Shown here: in pieces, positions 18,009 through 25,767 of the stretch
Numbering within the stretch: position 1 is the stretch's first letter
How the letters are laid out: each line of letters opens with the position of its first letter
From: Prochlorococcus sp. AG-347-K10
GTDB taxonomy: Bacteria > Cyanobacteriota > Cyanobacteriia > PCC-6307 > Cyanobiaceae
Direction: 5' to 3'
Assembly: GCA_003278955.1 (NCBI GenBank)
Contig: QCCB01000001.1
Span: 62,001-126,000, forward strand
Length of the DNA: 64,000 nt
The notes under the pieces: generated by a model
The model's input: the letters and a program-made list of their open reading frames with translations, nothing else
Database searches by the model: none
What the model was told of the DNA's origin: nothing
Position numbers and translations under genes: made by a program

Positions 18009-19331
18009 ATGGAAAACAGACAAATTAATTTTTTTAAATCAAAAGACTTTAATACCGTTCTTAAGCCATTTAAAAAAGGAACGGTAGTAAAAATTGACTC
18101 GTTTGATATTAGAGAAACTCAAAAAGATTTAAATATAGGTTTATTTGGTTGGTATGCAATTTGTCCCTCTAAAGAACTAAAAAAAAATAAGCTATATTAT
18201 TTTTCACTATATGATGAGCCTCTTGTTCTTTATAGAGATGAAAATAAAAATGTTAGGTGCATTAAAAATATTTGTCCACATAGAGGGGCCTCTTTTTTTG
18301 GAGGGACATTATCAGATGGAGTAATAACCTGCCCATATCATGGAGCTAAGTTTTCATCTGGAGGAAGTTGCCAAAATCTCGACAGAATAACATGTCGCCA
18401 TATAGTTGATAATAACTACAATAACTACGCCAAAAGGATTCATTTATCTCAATACAAAACATCAGAAAAAAATGGATATATTTTTGTACATTTTTCTAAA
18501 AAATCTGAGACTGATTTAAATAATATAAGTGAAGATACACCTATAAGTAACTACGAATTATATGAAAATGGTTTTGCACACAATGATTATGTCTTTGAGG
18601 AAGTATTAGTCGACTTCAAATGTGATTGGTCAAGGATTATTGAAAATCACCTAGATATCCTTCATATCTTTTGGGTTCATGGCGATACAATCCCAGATAA
18701 AGATGTGAATAAAAACGTATTAGTTAGTTTTAACCAGAAAATTAATATTAATCCCTCATACATTGAAAGTATTTATTATTACAAGAATGACCCTACAAAA
18801 GAATTCATTCGGATAAAGTACATACCTCCAGGAAGGATATTAATTTACAAAGGCGATCCTTCCTCATCAAGATATTTACAAGTTTTAGATCATATCCCTC
18901 TAGGAAACAACAAAGCAAGGGTGATAGTAAGACATTACAGGAAATTTCTACAAAATAAACTGCTTAATAATCTCTTATTATTTAAAGAGACTCAAAGAAA
19001 GATTTTTTATAAGATATTCGATGAAGATTATATGATTTTAAAAACGCAAACATATAATCACGATATGGGATTTATAAGTAAGGATGAAATAAAATTATTG
19101 GGAGAAGATAGGATAATAAATTATTTTTGGAAGTGGTACAAGAAATCTGAAGATAAAGATGAACCATGGAAAAATACTAACAAAAGCCAAAATCATGATG
19201 TATATGACAAAGTTATATTGAAATATCCTCCTGAGATAAAGAAGTTAGAAATTGCAAATAATATAGATATTATTAGAAAAACTTTTGTGAGATTTGCGGC
19301 TCCGCTTATATTTTTTATGTTAATAATATAA
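18009..19331 (+). CDS. Rieske [2Fe-2S] mononuclear-iron oxygenase, PaO/Lls1-like
   Basis: A 440-residue oxygenase. Rieske ligands are Cys89-x-His91 (CPHRGASFF) and Cys108-x2-His111 (CPYHGAKF). The catalytic domain has the mononuclear iron motif NHLDILHIFWVH, giving Asn213, Asp216, His219 and His224. The C-terminus is hydrophobic (RFAAPLIFFMLII), fitting a membrane-anchored enzyme of the pheophorbide a oxygenase/Lls1 group. The substrate cannot be read from sequence; a pigment or other cyclic hydrophobic compound is likely. It is followed after 3 bases by a 33-residue membrane peptide and then an ABC ATPase. Confidence 0.85.
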   Translation: MENRQINFFKSKDFNTVLKPFKKGTVVKIDSFDIRETQKDLNIGLFGWYAICPSKELKKNKLYYFSLYDEPLVLYRDENKNVRCIKNICPHRGASFFGGTLSDGVITCPYHGAKFSSGGSCQNLDRITCRHIVDNNYNNYAKRIHLSQYKTSEKNGYIFVHFSKKSETDLNNISEDTPISNYELYENGFAHNDYVFEEVLVDFKCDWSRIIENHLDILHIFWVHGDTIPDKDVNKNVLVSFNQKININPSYIESIYYYKNDPTKEFIRIKYIPPGRILIYKGDPSSSRYLQVLDHIPLGNNKARVIVRHYRKFLQNKLLNNLLLFKETQRKIFYKIFDEDYMILKTQTYNHDMGFISKDEIKLLGEDRIINYFWKWYKKSEDKDEPWKNTNKSQNHDVYDKVILKYPPEIKKLEIANNIDIIRKTFVRFAAPLIFFMLII

Positions 19332-19334
19332 TCC

Positions 19335-19436
19335 ATGAAGAAAGTAAATAGACCTTCATGGTTGAATTGGCTTTATCTCTTTATATTTATTTTAAGCTCG
19401 ATTCAATTGATTATATTTTGGAGTAATAAGTTTTAG
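19335..19436 (+). CDS. Single-pass membrane peptide coupled between Rieske and ABC genes, 33 aa
   Basis: The ATG at 19335 opens MKKVNRPSWLNWLYLFIFIL and ends IIFWSNKF at TAG. It has a basic, Trp-rich leader and one membrane helix. It begins 3 bases after the Rieske stop, and its stop shares a base with the GTG start of the ABC ATPase (TAGTG). Such tight packing on both sides supports translation. Too short for usual gene calling; role unknown. Confidence 0.6.
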   Translation: MKKVNRPSWLNWLYLFIFILSSIQLIIFWSNKF

Positions 19437-20224
19437 TGTTTAATAAATTTTGGTTTGACGCAAAAAATATAAATTGTTTTAAAAATGGATTTAGAGTAAT
19501 TAGAGATTTAAATTTAAAGATATCTTATTCAGAAAATGTAATATTAATTGGACCAAATGGTTCAGGTAAATCATCTCTAATTGAAATAATTAATAGAAAC
19601 TTATACCCCGTAGTAGCTAATGAATCGAAACTAAAGATATTTGACAAAGAACTTGTAAATTTATGGGAACTAAGAAATAAAATAAGTACCGTAAATAATG
19701 ATATAAAAAATAGAATAAATCCAAATTTACAAGTTTTTGATTTAATTTTAAGTGGACTATATGGAAGATATTGTTACGTACAAAAAAAATCTGAAAGAGA
19801 TTCTTATAAGGTTGAAAAAATCATGAAGAAAATGAATATTTCTAATTTATCTAAAAAGAATTTTTCCTATTTATCAGATGGAGAAAAACAAATTTCTCTC
19901 ATTGCAAGGGCATTAATCAAAAAACCGGAAATCTTAATCCTAGATGAACCAACTGCAAATTTAGATTATAAATCAAAGTTTTTTGTAATTGATAAGGTTA
20001 ATGAATTGTCAAAATTAAAAACGAAAATTTTATGCGTCACTCATGATATTACAATGATTACCAAAATTTATGACCGGGTCATAATGTTAAAAGATGGCAA
20101 AATAATCGCTGATGGAGATCAAAATAAGGTTATTAATAGTGAAAATTTTAACAAGTTATTTGGTATTCAAGTAGAGGTAACTAATAATAATGGACTTTGG
20201 AATATAAACAGATTATCTAAATAA
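19436..20224 (+). CDS. ABC transporter-type ATPase, ModF/PhrA-like
   Basis: A 262-residue ABC ATPase with a GTG start at 19436. Walker A GPNGSGKSS lies at 39-47, a variant signature LSDGEKQ at 145-151, Walker B ILILDEPT at 165-172, and the switch His202 in CVTHDIT. The overall look is of the COG1119 (ModF/PhrA) type, usually cytosolic and without a dedicated permease. No permease or binding protein lies nearby. The start overlaps the stop of the 33-residue peptide. Substrate and partner unknown. Its end overlaps a convergent zinc-ribbon gene by 8 bases. Confidence 0.8.
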   Translation: MFNKFWFDAKNINCFKNGFRVIRDLNLKISYSENVILIGPNGSGKSSLIEIINRNLYPVVANESKLKIFDKELVNLWELRNKISTVNNDIKNRINPNLQVFDLILSGLYGRYCYVQKKSERDSYKVEKIMKKMNISNLSKKNFSYLSDGEKQISLIARALIKKPEILILDEPTANLDYKSKFFVIDKVNELSKLKTKILCVTHDITMITKIYDRVIMLKDGKIIADGDQNKVINSENFNKLFGIQVEVTNNNGLWNINRLSK

Positions 20225-20405
20225 CAATTATAAAAATAGCTATCGCAATAGCAAGAAATACTAATTTTTTACTTTTTAAAAATGAAGAGGGTTTATTTTT
20301 AAATGAAGAAGATCCACATTTAGAGCAAACAATCTTACCTCCTAAAGATCGGTCTGAGACGAAAGAAGAACTTCCACAATTAAAGCAAACTCTATTTACG
20401 CTCAT
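20217..20405 (-). CDS. Zinc-ribbon single-pass membrane protein, 62 aa
   Basis: Opens MSVNRVCFNCGSSSF. Two CxxC pairs (CFNC near 7-10 and CSKC near 28-31), each followed by GSSSF, form a zinc ribbon. A C-terminal membrane helix (LVFLAIAIAIFIIVI) ends the protein, so it is tail-anchored with the zinc domain in the cytoplasm. It is convergent with and overlaps the ABC ATPase end. The function is unknown. Confidence 0.7.
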   Translation of the reverse strand: MSVNRVCFNCGSSSFVSDRSLGGKIVCSKCGSSSFKNKPSSFLKSKKLVFLAIAIAIFIIVI

Positions 20406-20480
20406 TAGAAAAATTATTTAGAAATTCTACCTAAATTATATTCATAAATACTTTGTAAAGAAAAACTTCAAAAATGTGAT

Positions 20481-20499
20481 GATAATGAGAATCTATTGC
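20481..20499 (+). promoter_or_regulatory. Fur-like box 1 upstream of the Crp-family gene
   Basis: GATAATGAGAATCTATTGC matches about 15 of 19 positions of the Fur consensus GATAATGATAATCATTATC. It lies 52 bases before the regulator's ATG. A close relative of this sequence precedes the Lys/Cys-rich peptide gene (22060-22078). Confidence 0.6.
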
Positions 20500-20523
20500 A
20501 ATAAGTAATTTAATAGTGCATAA

Positions 20524-20546
20524 TTGATAATAATTCTCATTATCAA
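20524..20546 (+). promoter_or_regulatory. Fur-like box 2, palindrome just before the Crp-family start
   Basis: Arms TTGATAAT (20524-20531) and ATTATCAA (20539-20546) are perfect inverted repeats around AATTCTC. The whole matches the Fur-type inverted repeat. It ends 5 bases before the ATG at 20552, so binding would block initiation. Inferred, not tested. Confidence 0.65.
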
Positions 20547-20551
20547 ATTTA

Positions 20552-21139
20552 ATGAATTTCCATAGTTATGGAGAATCTCCGTCAAAATCAGTAAGGATAA
20601 TAACTGGACAATCCGTATTAATAGATCCCTCATCAAGACCAAAAGGGACATGCCTAGAAGTTGAAAGTGGAATTGCTAGAGTTTATTGCCCTTGTGAAGA
20701 AACTGAAGGAATGACTCTCGCATTTTTACAATCCGGAGATCAACTAAGAACGGACCTTTTATGTAGCGAAGGTGTCTGTGTTGAAGCACTTACAGATTTG
20801 TCATTTCACAGCAATGTGAATATTGACGAGAATATCGGTTTCGATGCGGTAAATGAATGGACTTTGCAACTCCTTAGGATTAGACACTTAGGAAATGCAG
20901 AACAGCGATTACAAGCGTTATTTTCAATACTAGTAAATCGTTTAGGAAGAAGATGTGGGCAATGGTGTGAGTTACCTTTTAGGTTAACTCACGAAAGAAT
21001 TGGTGAATTAATTGGTTCTACACGTGTAACATCAACAAGATTAATTTCTAAATTAAGATCATCTGAATTATTAATAGCTCCTATTGGAACTCAAACAGTC
21101 AGTGTTGCACCTTCTTTTATTGAAACGTCGCCACTATAA
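20552..21139 (+). CDS. Crp/FNR-family transcription regulator, Cys-rich
   Basis: A 195-residue regulator with a shortened beta-roll sensor domain, a dimer helix near 95-125 and a winged helix-turn-helix at about 144-175 (LTHERIGELIGSTRVTSTRL). The sensor has Cys at 34, 46, 48, 71 and 76, and the hinge has Cys135 and Cys139 (RRCGQWCE). The spacing is not that of FNR, but it could ligate a metal or Fe-S cluster. cAMP-binding residues are not evident. Two Fur-like boxes precede it and ferritin and iron transport genes lie next door, so an iron-linked role is likely. It is related to but distinct from NtcA. Confidence 0.85.
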   Translation: MNFHSYGESPSKSVRIITGQSVLIDPSSRPKGTCLEVESGIARVYCPCEETEGMTLAFLQSGDQLRTDLLCSEGVCVEALTDLSFHSNVNIDENIGFDAVNEWTLQLLRIRHLGNAEQRLQALFSILVNRLGRRCGQWCELPFRLTHERIGELIGSTRVTSTRLISKLRSSELLIAPIGTQTVSVAPSFIETSPL

Positions 21140-21143
21140 AAAC

Positions 21144-21434
21144 ATGAAGGAATCACAATCACTTACTAACAGCTTATTATTAGAAGTTGATATTTTATCA
21201 AATAGACTCAAAAATATAAAACAATCTTTCAAAACAACAAGTAATAACGCATTGAAGGAAAGGTTATTTTCTGAAAACAAAAATATTTTTAAAAGAGTTA
21301 ATGAAATTTATAAAATAGCTGAGCTATTAAATAAAAAAAATAATGAAAAAATTAACTTTTCTAAGTTACTTTTTGAAATAAGCAAAAGGGTTTTGATTGA
21401 AAATAAATTTGAAAGTAATTTATTTTTTCTTTAA
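21144..21434 (+). CDS. Coiled-coil protein in the iron island, 96 aa
   Basis: Start chosen at the ATG at 21144 (MKESQSLTNSLLLEVDILSN), 4 bases after the regulator's stop; an earlier in-frame start would lie inside that gene. The protein is nearly all helical with long polar helices (KNIKQSFKTTSNNALKERL, KRVNEIYKIAELLNKK). No enzyme motif. It is probably co-transcribed with the Crp-family gene, and its end overlaps convergent ferritin by 15 bases. Function unknown. Confidence 0.65.
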   Translation: MKESQSLTNSLLLEVDILSNRLKNIKQSFKTTSNNALKERLFSENKNIFKRVNEIYKIAELLNKKNNEKINFSKLLFEISKRVLIENKFESNLFFL

Positions 21435-21974
21435 ATCACTATCTATCAATAAGATTGCAGAAGGTTGATTAGAAGCAAACTTTACTTTGCCAAGTATGTT
21501 TGCAAATTCATCTTCTGATTTTGTTTGAGCATCAATGATTGGATCTAAAAATACGTTGGTTCTTGTATCAGAAATTCTTTCTGAAATAGAATAAAGTTGT
21601 TGCAGAGATGAAGTTAAATCAGCCTCCATGTTGAAAGAATAAGAAATCAGTTCCTCTATTGAATCCCATGTTTGAATGGGAGCAGGTATTTCATCTAATT
21701 TTACGCTTTGTCCTCTTGCGATTAAATAATCTGCAAACTTCTGTGCATGTTCCATTTCACCTTGTGATTCATTTAGAAAATGAGACGCAAATCCATTTAA
21801 ATCACGTTCTTGAAACCAGAGATACATAGAAAAATATTGAACATTAGCATATCTTTCCATTGTAAGATGCTCAAAAATATTATCCAATAAAGTATGGTCT
21901 ATCGGTTGAGCAACAGCTCTCCCAGATGGACCAAAATTAATTAATTTCTTTGTTTTTAAATTATTTTCCATCAT
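21420..21974 (-). CDS. Ferritin
   Basis: About 184 residues (start at the ATG 21972-21974; an upstream TTG adds two residues). It oxidises and stores ferrous iron in a 24-mer cage. Ferroxidase-site motifs are visible: MERYANVQYFSMYLWFQE gives the first Glu, NESQGEMEHAQKFADYL gives the EExH-like ligand group, and MEADLTSSLQQLY and DAQTKSEDEF give the later Glu/Gln ligands. It is bacterial-type ferritin, not bacterioferritin, with no clear heme Met. A Fur-like box lies about 85-105 bases upstream. Confidence 0.92.
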   Translation of the reverse strand: MMENNLKTKKLINFGPSGRAVAQPIDHTLLDNIFEHLTMERYANVQYFSMYLWFQERDLNGFASHFLNESQGEMEHAQKFADYLIARGQSVKLDEIPAPIQTWDSIEELISYSFNMEADLTSSLQQLYSISERISDTRTNVFLDPIIDAQTKSEDEFANILGKVKFASNQPSAILLIDSDLKKK

Positions 21975-22059
21975 TTTCAAAAAAAGAAACTATATAAATA
22001 ATACAACATTTTGTATAAATTAGTAATAAATTAATCCTTTAAATTAAATTAAATAATAT

Positions 22060-22078
22060 GATAATGAAAATCAATCGC
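22060..22078 (+). promoter_or_regulatory. Fur-like box between ferritin and the Lys/Cys-rich peptide
   Basis: GATAATGAAAATCAATCGC matches about 14 of 19 bases of the Fur consensus and is nearly the same as the box at 20481-20499, with GCAATA following in both. It lies 10 bases before the peptide's ATG and upstream of ferritin on the other strand, so it may serve both. A -35/-10-like pair, TTAATC (22031) and TAATAT (22054), fits plus-strand transcription. Confidence 0.6.
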
Positions 22079-22088
22079 AATACTATAA

Positions 22089-22211
22089 ATGCACTTAGAG
22101 TACAGTTTTTCTGAACTTCTATTAACTAATAAAATATATAAAAGTAAAAAAAAGAAATGTAAAAAGAAAAAATGCTCTAATTGGAAGGGGGGGAAGTGTA
22201 ATTGCCTATAA
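22089..22211 (+). CDS. Lys/Cys-rich mini-protein behind a Fur-like box, 40 aa
   Basis: The ATG at 22089 opens MHLEYSFSELLLTNKIYK, then a lysine run and the C-terminal pattern C-x4-C-x6-C-x-C (CKKKKC, then SNWKGGKCNCL). The four cysteines within 14 residues suggest a small metal- or Fe-S-binding peptide with a nucleic-acid- or membrane-binding basic patch. The Fur-like box ends 10 bases upstream and a near-copy lies before the Crp-family regulator. It ends 7 bases before the convergent futC stop. No family is recognised and translation is not proven. Confidence 0.55.
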   Translation: MHLEYSFSELLLTNKIYKSKKKKCKKKKCSNWKGGKCNCL

Positions 22212-22218
22212 AAAAATT

Positions 22219-23277
22219 CTATATATATTCCTTATATGCTCCAGGATATAAAAAATAATGACTGTTTGTATTAATAGAAAGAGAACATTTATCGCCATTA
22301 TTAAGGAGATTATTAATATCAGTTCTAACCCTTAATATGTTTCCATTAATAGATACTTTATATATAAAAAATTCCCCAAGAAATTCTTTAGACATAACAA
22401 TCGCATCACCAGATTCTGATGTTTTAATTGAAATAAATTTAGGCGAAATTGACATACTTTTGATCCCTGTATGTTTCAAATACTCTGAACAATTTATTTC
22501 ACCTAAACAAGAAATATATGAATTACCATTTTTTTTAAGATTAATAATATTATTACCCAAAATAAAACTACTAACAAATATGGTCTTGGGATTATTTAGA
22601 AGGTTAATTGGCGTATCAATTTGATGTATTTTTCCATCATTCATAACGGCGACCTTATCGCAAATTGACATTGCTTCTTCCGGATCATGAGTAACCATCA
22701 ATCCGCTTGCATTACAACCTTTTAGGATATTAGGGAGTTCACTTCTCAATTTTAGTTTGACATGCATATCAAGACTACAAAAAGGTTCATCTAATAAAAT
22801 AAAATTTGTACCTGGAGCGAGAGCTCTCGCAATTGCGAGTCTTTGTTTTTGGCCTCCAGAAAGTTCATGAGGATATCTTTCAACAAAACTATCAAGACCA
22901 ACAACATTCAATAAATAATCAACTCTAGATCTGTCTTTTTTGTTTTTCAAACCAAAAATTACATTTTCCAAAACAGTTAAGTGAGGAAAAAGTGCATAGT
23001 CTTGAAAAACCATGCCAATATTTCTTTTCTCAGGACTAAGAATTTTTTTCCTACTTGAAATTTCCTTATCATTTAGAGAAATCTTCCCTTTAGAGGGATA
23101 TTCGAACCCCGCGATTAATCTTAAAAGAGTAGTTTTTCCGCAACCAGAAGGACCAAGCAACCCTAACAATTCGCCATTTTCAATTTTCAGGTTAATTTCG
23201 TTTAATATCCAATTTGAACATTCTCGCTTATCATATTTATGATGCAAATCATCAATTATTAACGCATCATTTTTCAC
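22219..23277 (-). CDS. futC: Iron(III) ABC transporter ATPase, FutC/FbpC-type
   Basis: A 352-residue importer ATPase. Walker A GPSGCGKT at 42-49, signature LSGGQKQRLAIARAL at 139-153, Walker B FILLDEPFCSLD near 159-170, switch LMVTHDPEEAM. The C-terminal 110 residues form a TOBE-like regulatory domain. Family features and the ferritin/Fur context support ferric iron, though polyamine, sulfate and phosphonate ATPases look similar. Permease and binding-protein genes are not in the window, so the importer is encoded at separate loci. Confidence 0.8.
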   Translation of the reverse strand: MKNDALIIDDLHHKYDKRECSNWILNEINLKIENGELLGLLGPSGCGKTTLLRLIAGFEYPSKGKISLNDKEISSRKKILSPEKRNIGMVFQDYALFPHLTVLENVIFGLKNKKDRSRVDYLLNVVGLDSFVERYPHELSGGQKQRLAIARALAPGTNFILLDEPFCSLDMHVKLKLRSELPNILKGCNASGLMVTHDPEEAMSICDKVAVMNDGKIHQIDTPINLLNNPKTIFVSSFILGNNIINLKKNGNSYISCLGEINCSEYLKHTGIKSMSISPKFISIKTSESGDAIVMSKEFLGEFFIYKVSINGNILRVRTDINNLLNNGDKCSLSINTNSHYFLYPGAYKEYI

Positions 23278-23372
23278 TAAATTCTTCTTATATAAATATA
23301 TTAAGGTAGCAGAAAATATTCACCTAAAATATCCCATGTATAATTTTATACACCATTTAATTTTCAAATTTA

Positions 23373-24026
23373 ATGAGAAAGTCTGAAAGAGCTGAGATAA
23401 TACGCAAGGAACTCAAAAAGCTATATCCATCGCCTCCAATACCCCTTGATCATACAAATGCATATACACTCCTAGTCGCAGTAGTTTTAAGTGCTCAATC
23501 AACAGATAAGAAAGTTAATGAATTAACAAAAGGCTTATTTAAAGTTGCAGATAATCCAGAAAAGATGATTCAGCTAGGTATTAATGGCATTTACGAATAC
23601 ATAAAATATTTAGGTCTATCTAATCAAAAATCAAAGAACATCTATAACTTATCTAAATTATTGATTGAGAAGCATAACGGTACGGTCCCAGATTCTTTTG
23701 AGAAACTTGAATCTCTTCCAGGGGTAGGTCATAAAACAGCATCAGTTGTAATGTCTCAAGTGTTTAAAATACCCTCATTCCCAGTAGATACTCACATACA
23801 CAGGTTGGCGCAAAGATGGGGCCTATCAAATGGCGATAGCGTAGTTCAAACAGAAAAAGACCTAAAAAAAATATTTCCTGTTAATGATTGGAATACCTTA
23901 CATTTGCAAATAATCTTTTATGGCAGAGAATACTGTACAGCAAGAGGTTGTGATGGAACAAAATGTTATTTATGTCGCAGTCTTTATCCCAAAAGAAAAA
24001 AGAAATTTATATGTAAAAAGCCTTAA
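23373..24026 (+). CDS. nth: Endonuclease III (DNA glycosylase/AP lyase)
   Basis: A 217-residue base-excision repair enzyme removing oxidised pyrimidines. The helix-hairpin-helix LPGVGHKTAS contains the catalytic Lys121, and VDTHIHRLAQRWGL has the catalytic Asp139. The C-terminal Cys loop is unusual: Cys188, Cys193, Cys198 and Cys201 with another at 214. This does not follow the Escherichia coli C-x6-C-x2-C-x5-C spacing, so Fe-S ligation may differ. Stand-alone gene between divergent futC and an SDR gene. Confidence 0.95.
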   Translation: MRKSERAEIIRKELKKLYPSPPIPLDHTNAYTLLVAVVLSAQSTDKKVNELTKGLFKVADNPEKMIQLGINGIYEYIKYLGLSNQKSKNIYNLSKLLIEKHNGTVPDSFEKLESLPGVGHKTASVVMSQVFKIPSFPVDTHIHRLAQRWGLSNGDSVVQTEKDLKKIFPVNDWNTLHLQIIFYGREYCTARGCDGTKCYLCRSLYPKRKKKFICKKP

Positions 24027-24061
24027 GAAATTTATATAATATTTAAATTAGTTTTTTAATC

Positions 24062-24721
24062 ATGAAAATTGCAATTACTGGTGCATCGGGGAAAACAGGT
24101 TATAGAATTTCAGAAGAAGCAGTTAAGAAAGGATATAAAGTTAGGCAAATCATCAGAAAGAATTCAAAAGTGTCATCAGAACTAGAACGTTTAGAAACAA
24201 TCAGGGTTTCATTAGACAAAAAAGGAGAACTTGATGAAGCTTTAAAAGATATTGATGCTTTGATAATTGCAACTGGAGCGAGAGCATCATTAGATTTAAC
24301 TGGTCCTGCAAAGGTTGATGCATTAGGTGTATACAGGCAATTAGAGAGTTGCAAAAGAGTTGGTATTAAAAGAGTTATTTTAGTTAGTTCCCTTTGTACT
24401 GGTAAATTATTTCACCCATTAAACTTATTTGGTTTAATTCTAATTTGGAAGAAATTAGGTGAAAACTTTCTACGCAATTCAAATTTTGAATGGACTATTA
24501 TTAGACCTGGAGGATTAAAGGAAAATGAAGATATTAAATCGGAAAATATAAATTATTCAAAAGAGGATACTCAAATTAATGGATCAATCCCAAGAAGATT
24601 AGTTGCGAAATGTTGTATAGATTCTTTAAAAAACAAAGAATCCATAAATAAATTAATAGAAGTTACAAGTTCGAATGATAATAAAAAGATATCTTTTAAA
24701 AAAGCTATGCAAATGTTTTAA
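24062..24721 (+). CDS. NAD(P)-binding atypical SDR (NmrA-like)
   Basis: A 219-residue Rossmann protein opening MKIAITGASGKTGYRISEEA, whose TGASGKTG is the atypical-SDR dinucleotide motif. Later strands read ALIIATGARAS and VILVSSLCTG, followed by WTIIRPGGLKENE. It lacks the full YxxxK dehydrogenase signature, as do NmrA/Ycf39/Tic62 relatives, which often act as redox sensors or assembly factors rather than enzymes. The substrate is unknown. A 62-residue gene follows after 26 bases. Confidence 0.8.
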   Translation: MKIAITGASGKTGYRISEEAVKKGYKVRQIIRKNSKVSSELERLETIRVSLDKKGELDEALKDIDALIIATGARASLDLTGPAKVDALGVYRQLESCKRVGIKRVILVSSLCTGKLFHPLNLFGLILIWKKLGENFLRNSNFEWTIIRPGGLKENEDIKSENINYSKEDTQINGSIPRRLVAKCCIDSLKNKESINKLIEVTSSNDNKKISFKKAMQMF

Positions 24722-24747
24722 AAGATGTAAATATATAAATTAAAACT

Positions 24748-24936
24748 ATGAAAATAAATCCCAAAATTGATGCATTACAATTAATGCTTACTGATTTAAG
24801 AACTAGAAATGAGCCAATAAGACACAAAGCTGCGTTTAAAGGCTGTCAACCAGAATTTCAAACTCTTGTATCAAGACTAATAAAGCAGTTAGAGGACGAA
24901 TTAGTTGCTGAAAAGCTTACTAATCGTGATAGTTAA
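24748..24936 (+). CDS. Conserved hypothetical protein, 62 aa
   Basis: Opens MKINPKIDALQLMLTDLRTR. A small soluble, mainly helical protein with one cysteine (FKGCQPEF) and an acidic C-terminal helix. It reads as a typical short cyanobacterial conserved hypothetical. Convergent with the glutaredoxin-fusion gene, 10 bases apart. No function can be given. Confidence 0.65.
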   Translation: MKINPKIDALQLMLTDLRTRNEPIRHKAAFKGCQPEFQTLVSRLIKQLEDELVAEKLTNRDS

Positions 24937-24946
24937 AAAATTTAGA

Positions 24947-25558
24947 TTACTTAAATGAAATTAAGTTATCCAATTTTGCTTTTTCTGAAAGTTCATCATA
25001 TCCTCCAAAAAATTTATTATCCAAAAATATTTGAGGGAAAGTATTATGGCTACTTTGAGCCATAATTTCTTGAAAGCTCTCATCATTGTCTATTAAAATA
25101 ACTTCATGAGGGATAGATAAAGAATTAAGCAACCTAATTGCTCTTTTAGACCAAGGACAATCCTTTAAAATATATGCTTTTACACGTGATTCTTTTTTTA
25201 ATAAATCATTACTAGATATATTTATAATTTTTTGTTCAAAAGAAATTAATAATATATCAGTGCCTTTTTTTACAATACATCCCTCCTCAAGATGCCCGCC
25301 AAAGATATTACATCCCTCATCTGCAAAACTCAAATGTAAATGAACATCTCCTTTATTAAAATGTCCATTTAAAGAAACTATCTCTAGATTACCCTCAAAT
25401 TTATTTATCTCTTGATTTCCTGGGCATTGAATACAAACTTTTCTAAGATTACCCACCACTCCAGAAACATATCCGTATAAATTATTCGATAAAGAATATT
25501 CTTTAATTGAATTTATCAAATCAGATTCTGGAGATAGCTTTAGGCTATGAGGCTGCAT
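24947..25558 (-). CDS. DUF296 (PPC)-glutaredoxin fusion protein
   Basis: A 203-residue two-domain protein. Residues 1-115 look like a PPC/DUF296 domain, the fold of plant AT-hook proteins' C-terminal half, with HLHLSFAD at 73-80 and GGHLEEGC. Residues 125-203 are a glutaredoxin: CPWS at 134-137 (single nucleophile Cys, monothiol-like), cis-proline TFPQIF near 173 and GGYDEL at 185-190 for glutathione binding. The two domains together are rarely described. Function could be redox-linked trimer assembly; unknown. Confidence 0.8.
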   Translation of the reverse strand: MQPHSLKLSPESDLINSIKEYSLSNNLYGYVSGVVGNLRKVCIQCPGNQEINKFEGNLEIVSLNGHFNKGDVHLHLSFADEGCNIFGGHLEEGCIVKKGTDILLISFEQKIINISSNDLLKKESRVKAYILKDCPWSKRAIRLLNSLSIPHEVILIDNDESFQEIMAQSSHNTFPQIFLDNKFFGGYDELSEKAKLDNLISFK

Positions 25559-25767
25559 TAGATATAAGGAATAATTTTGTAATATAAAACATCAACAATC
25601 ACAAAGAGAAGCTGAGTTTATAATCTTTAGGATTCAGATTTAAATTAAATTTTAGAATCTTGAATTAAAAGCAATTTAGAATTTACTAAAAATTGAAGCT
25701 TGTTGAGAGTGTAATATATTTTTTATATACAAAAACTAATTTGTTATTAAGAAAAAATCTTAAAAAT

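Noticed and set aside
21084..21143. N-terminal extension of the coiled-coil gene into the Crp-family gene
   Set aside because: It would start within the end of the regulator; the ATG at 21144 just after the regulator's stop is more natural.
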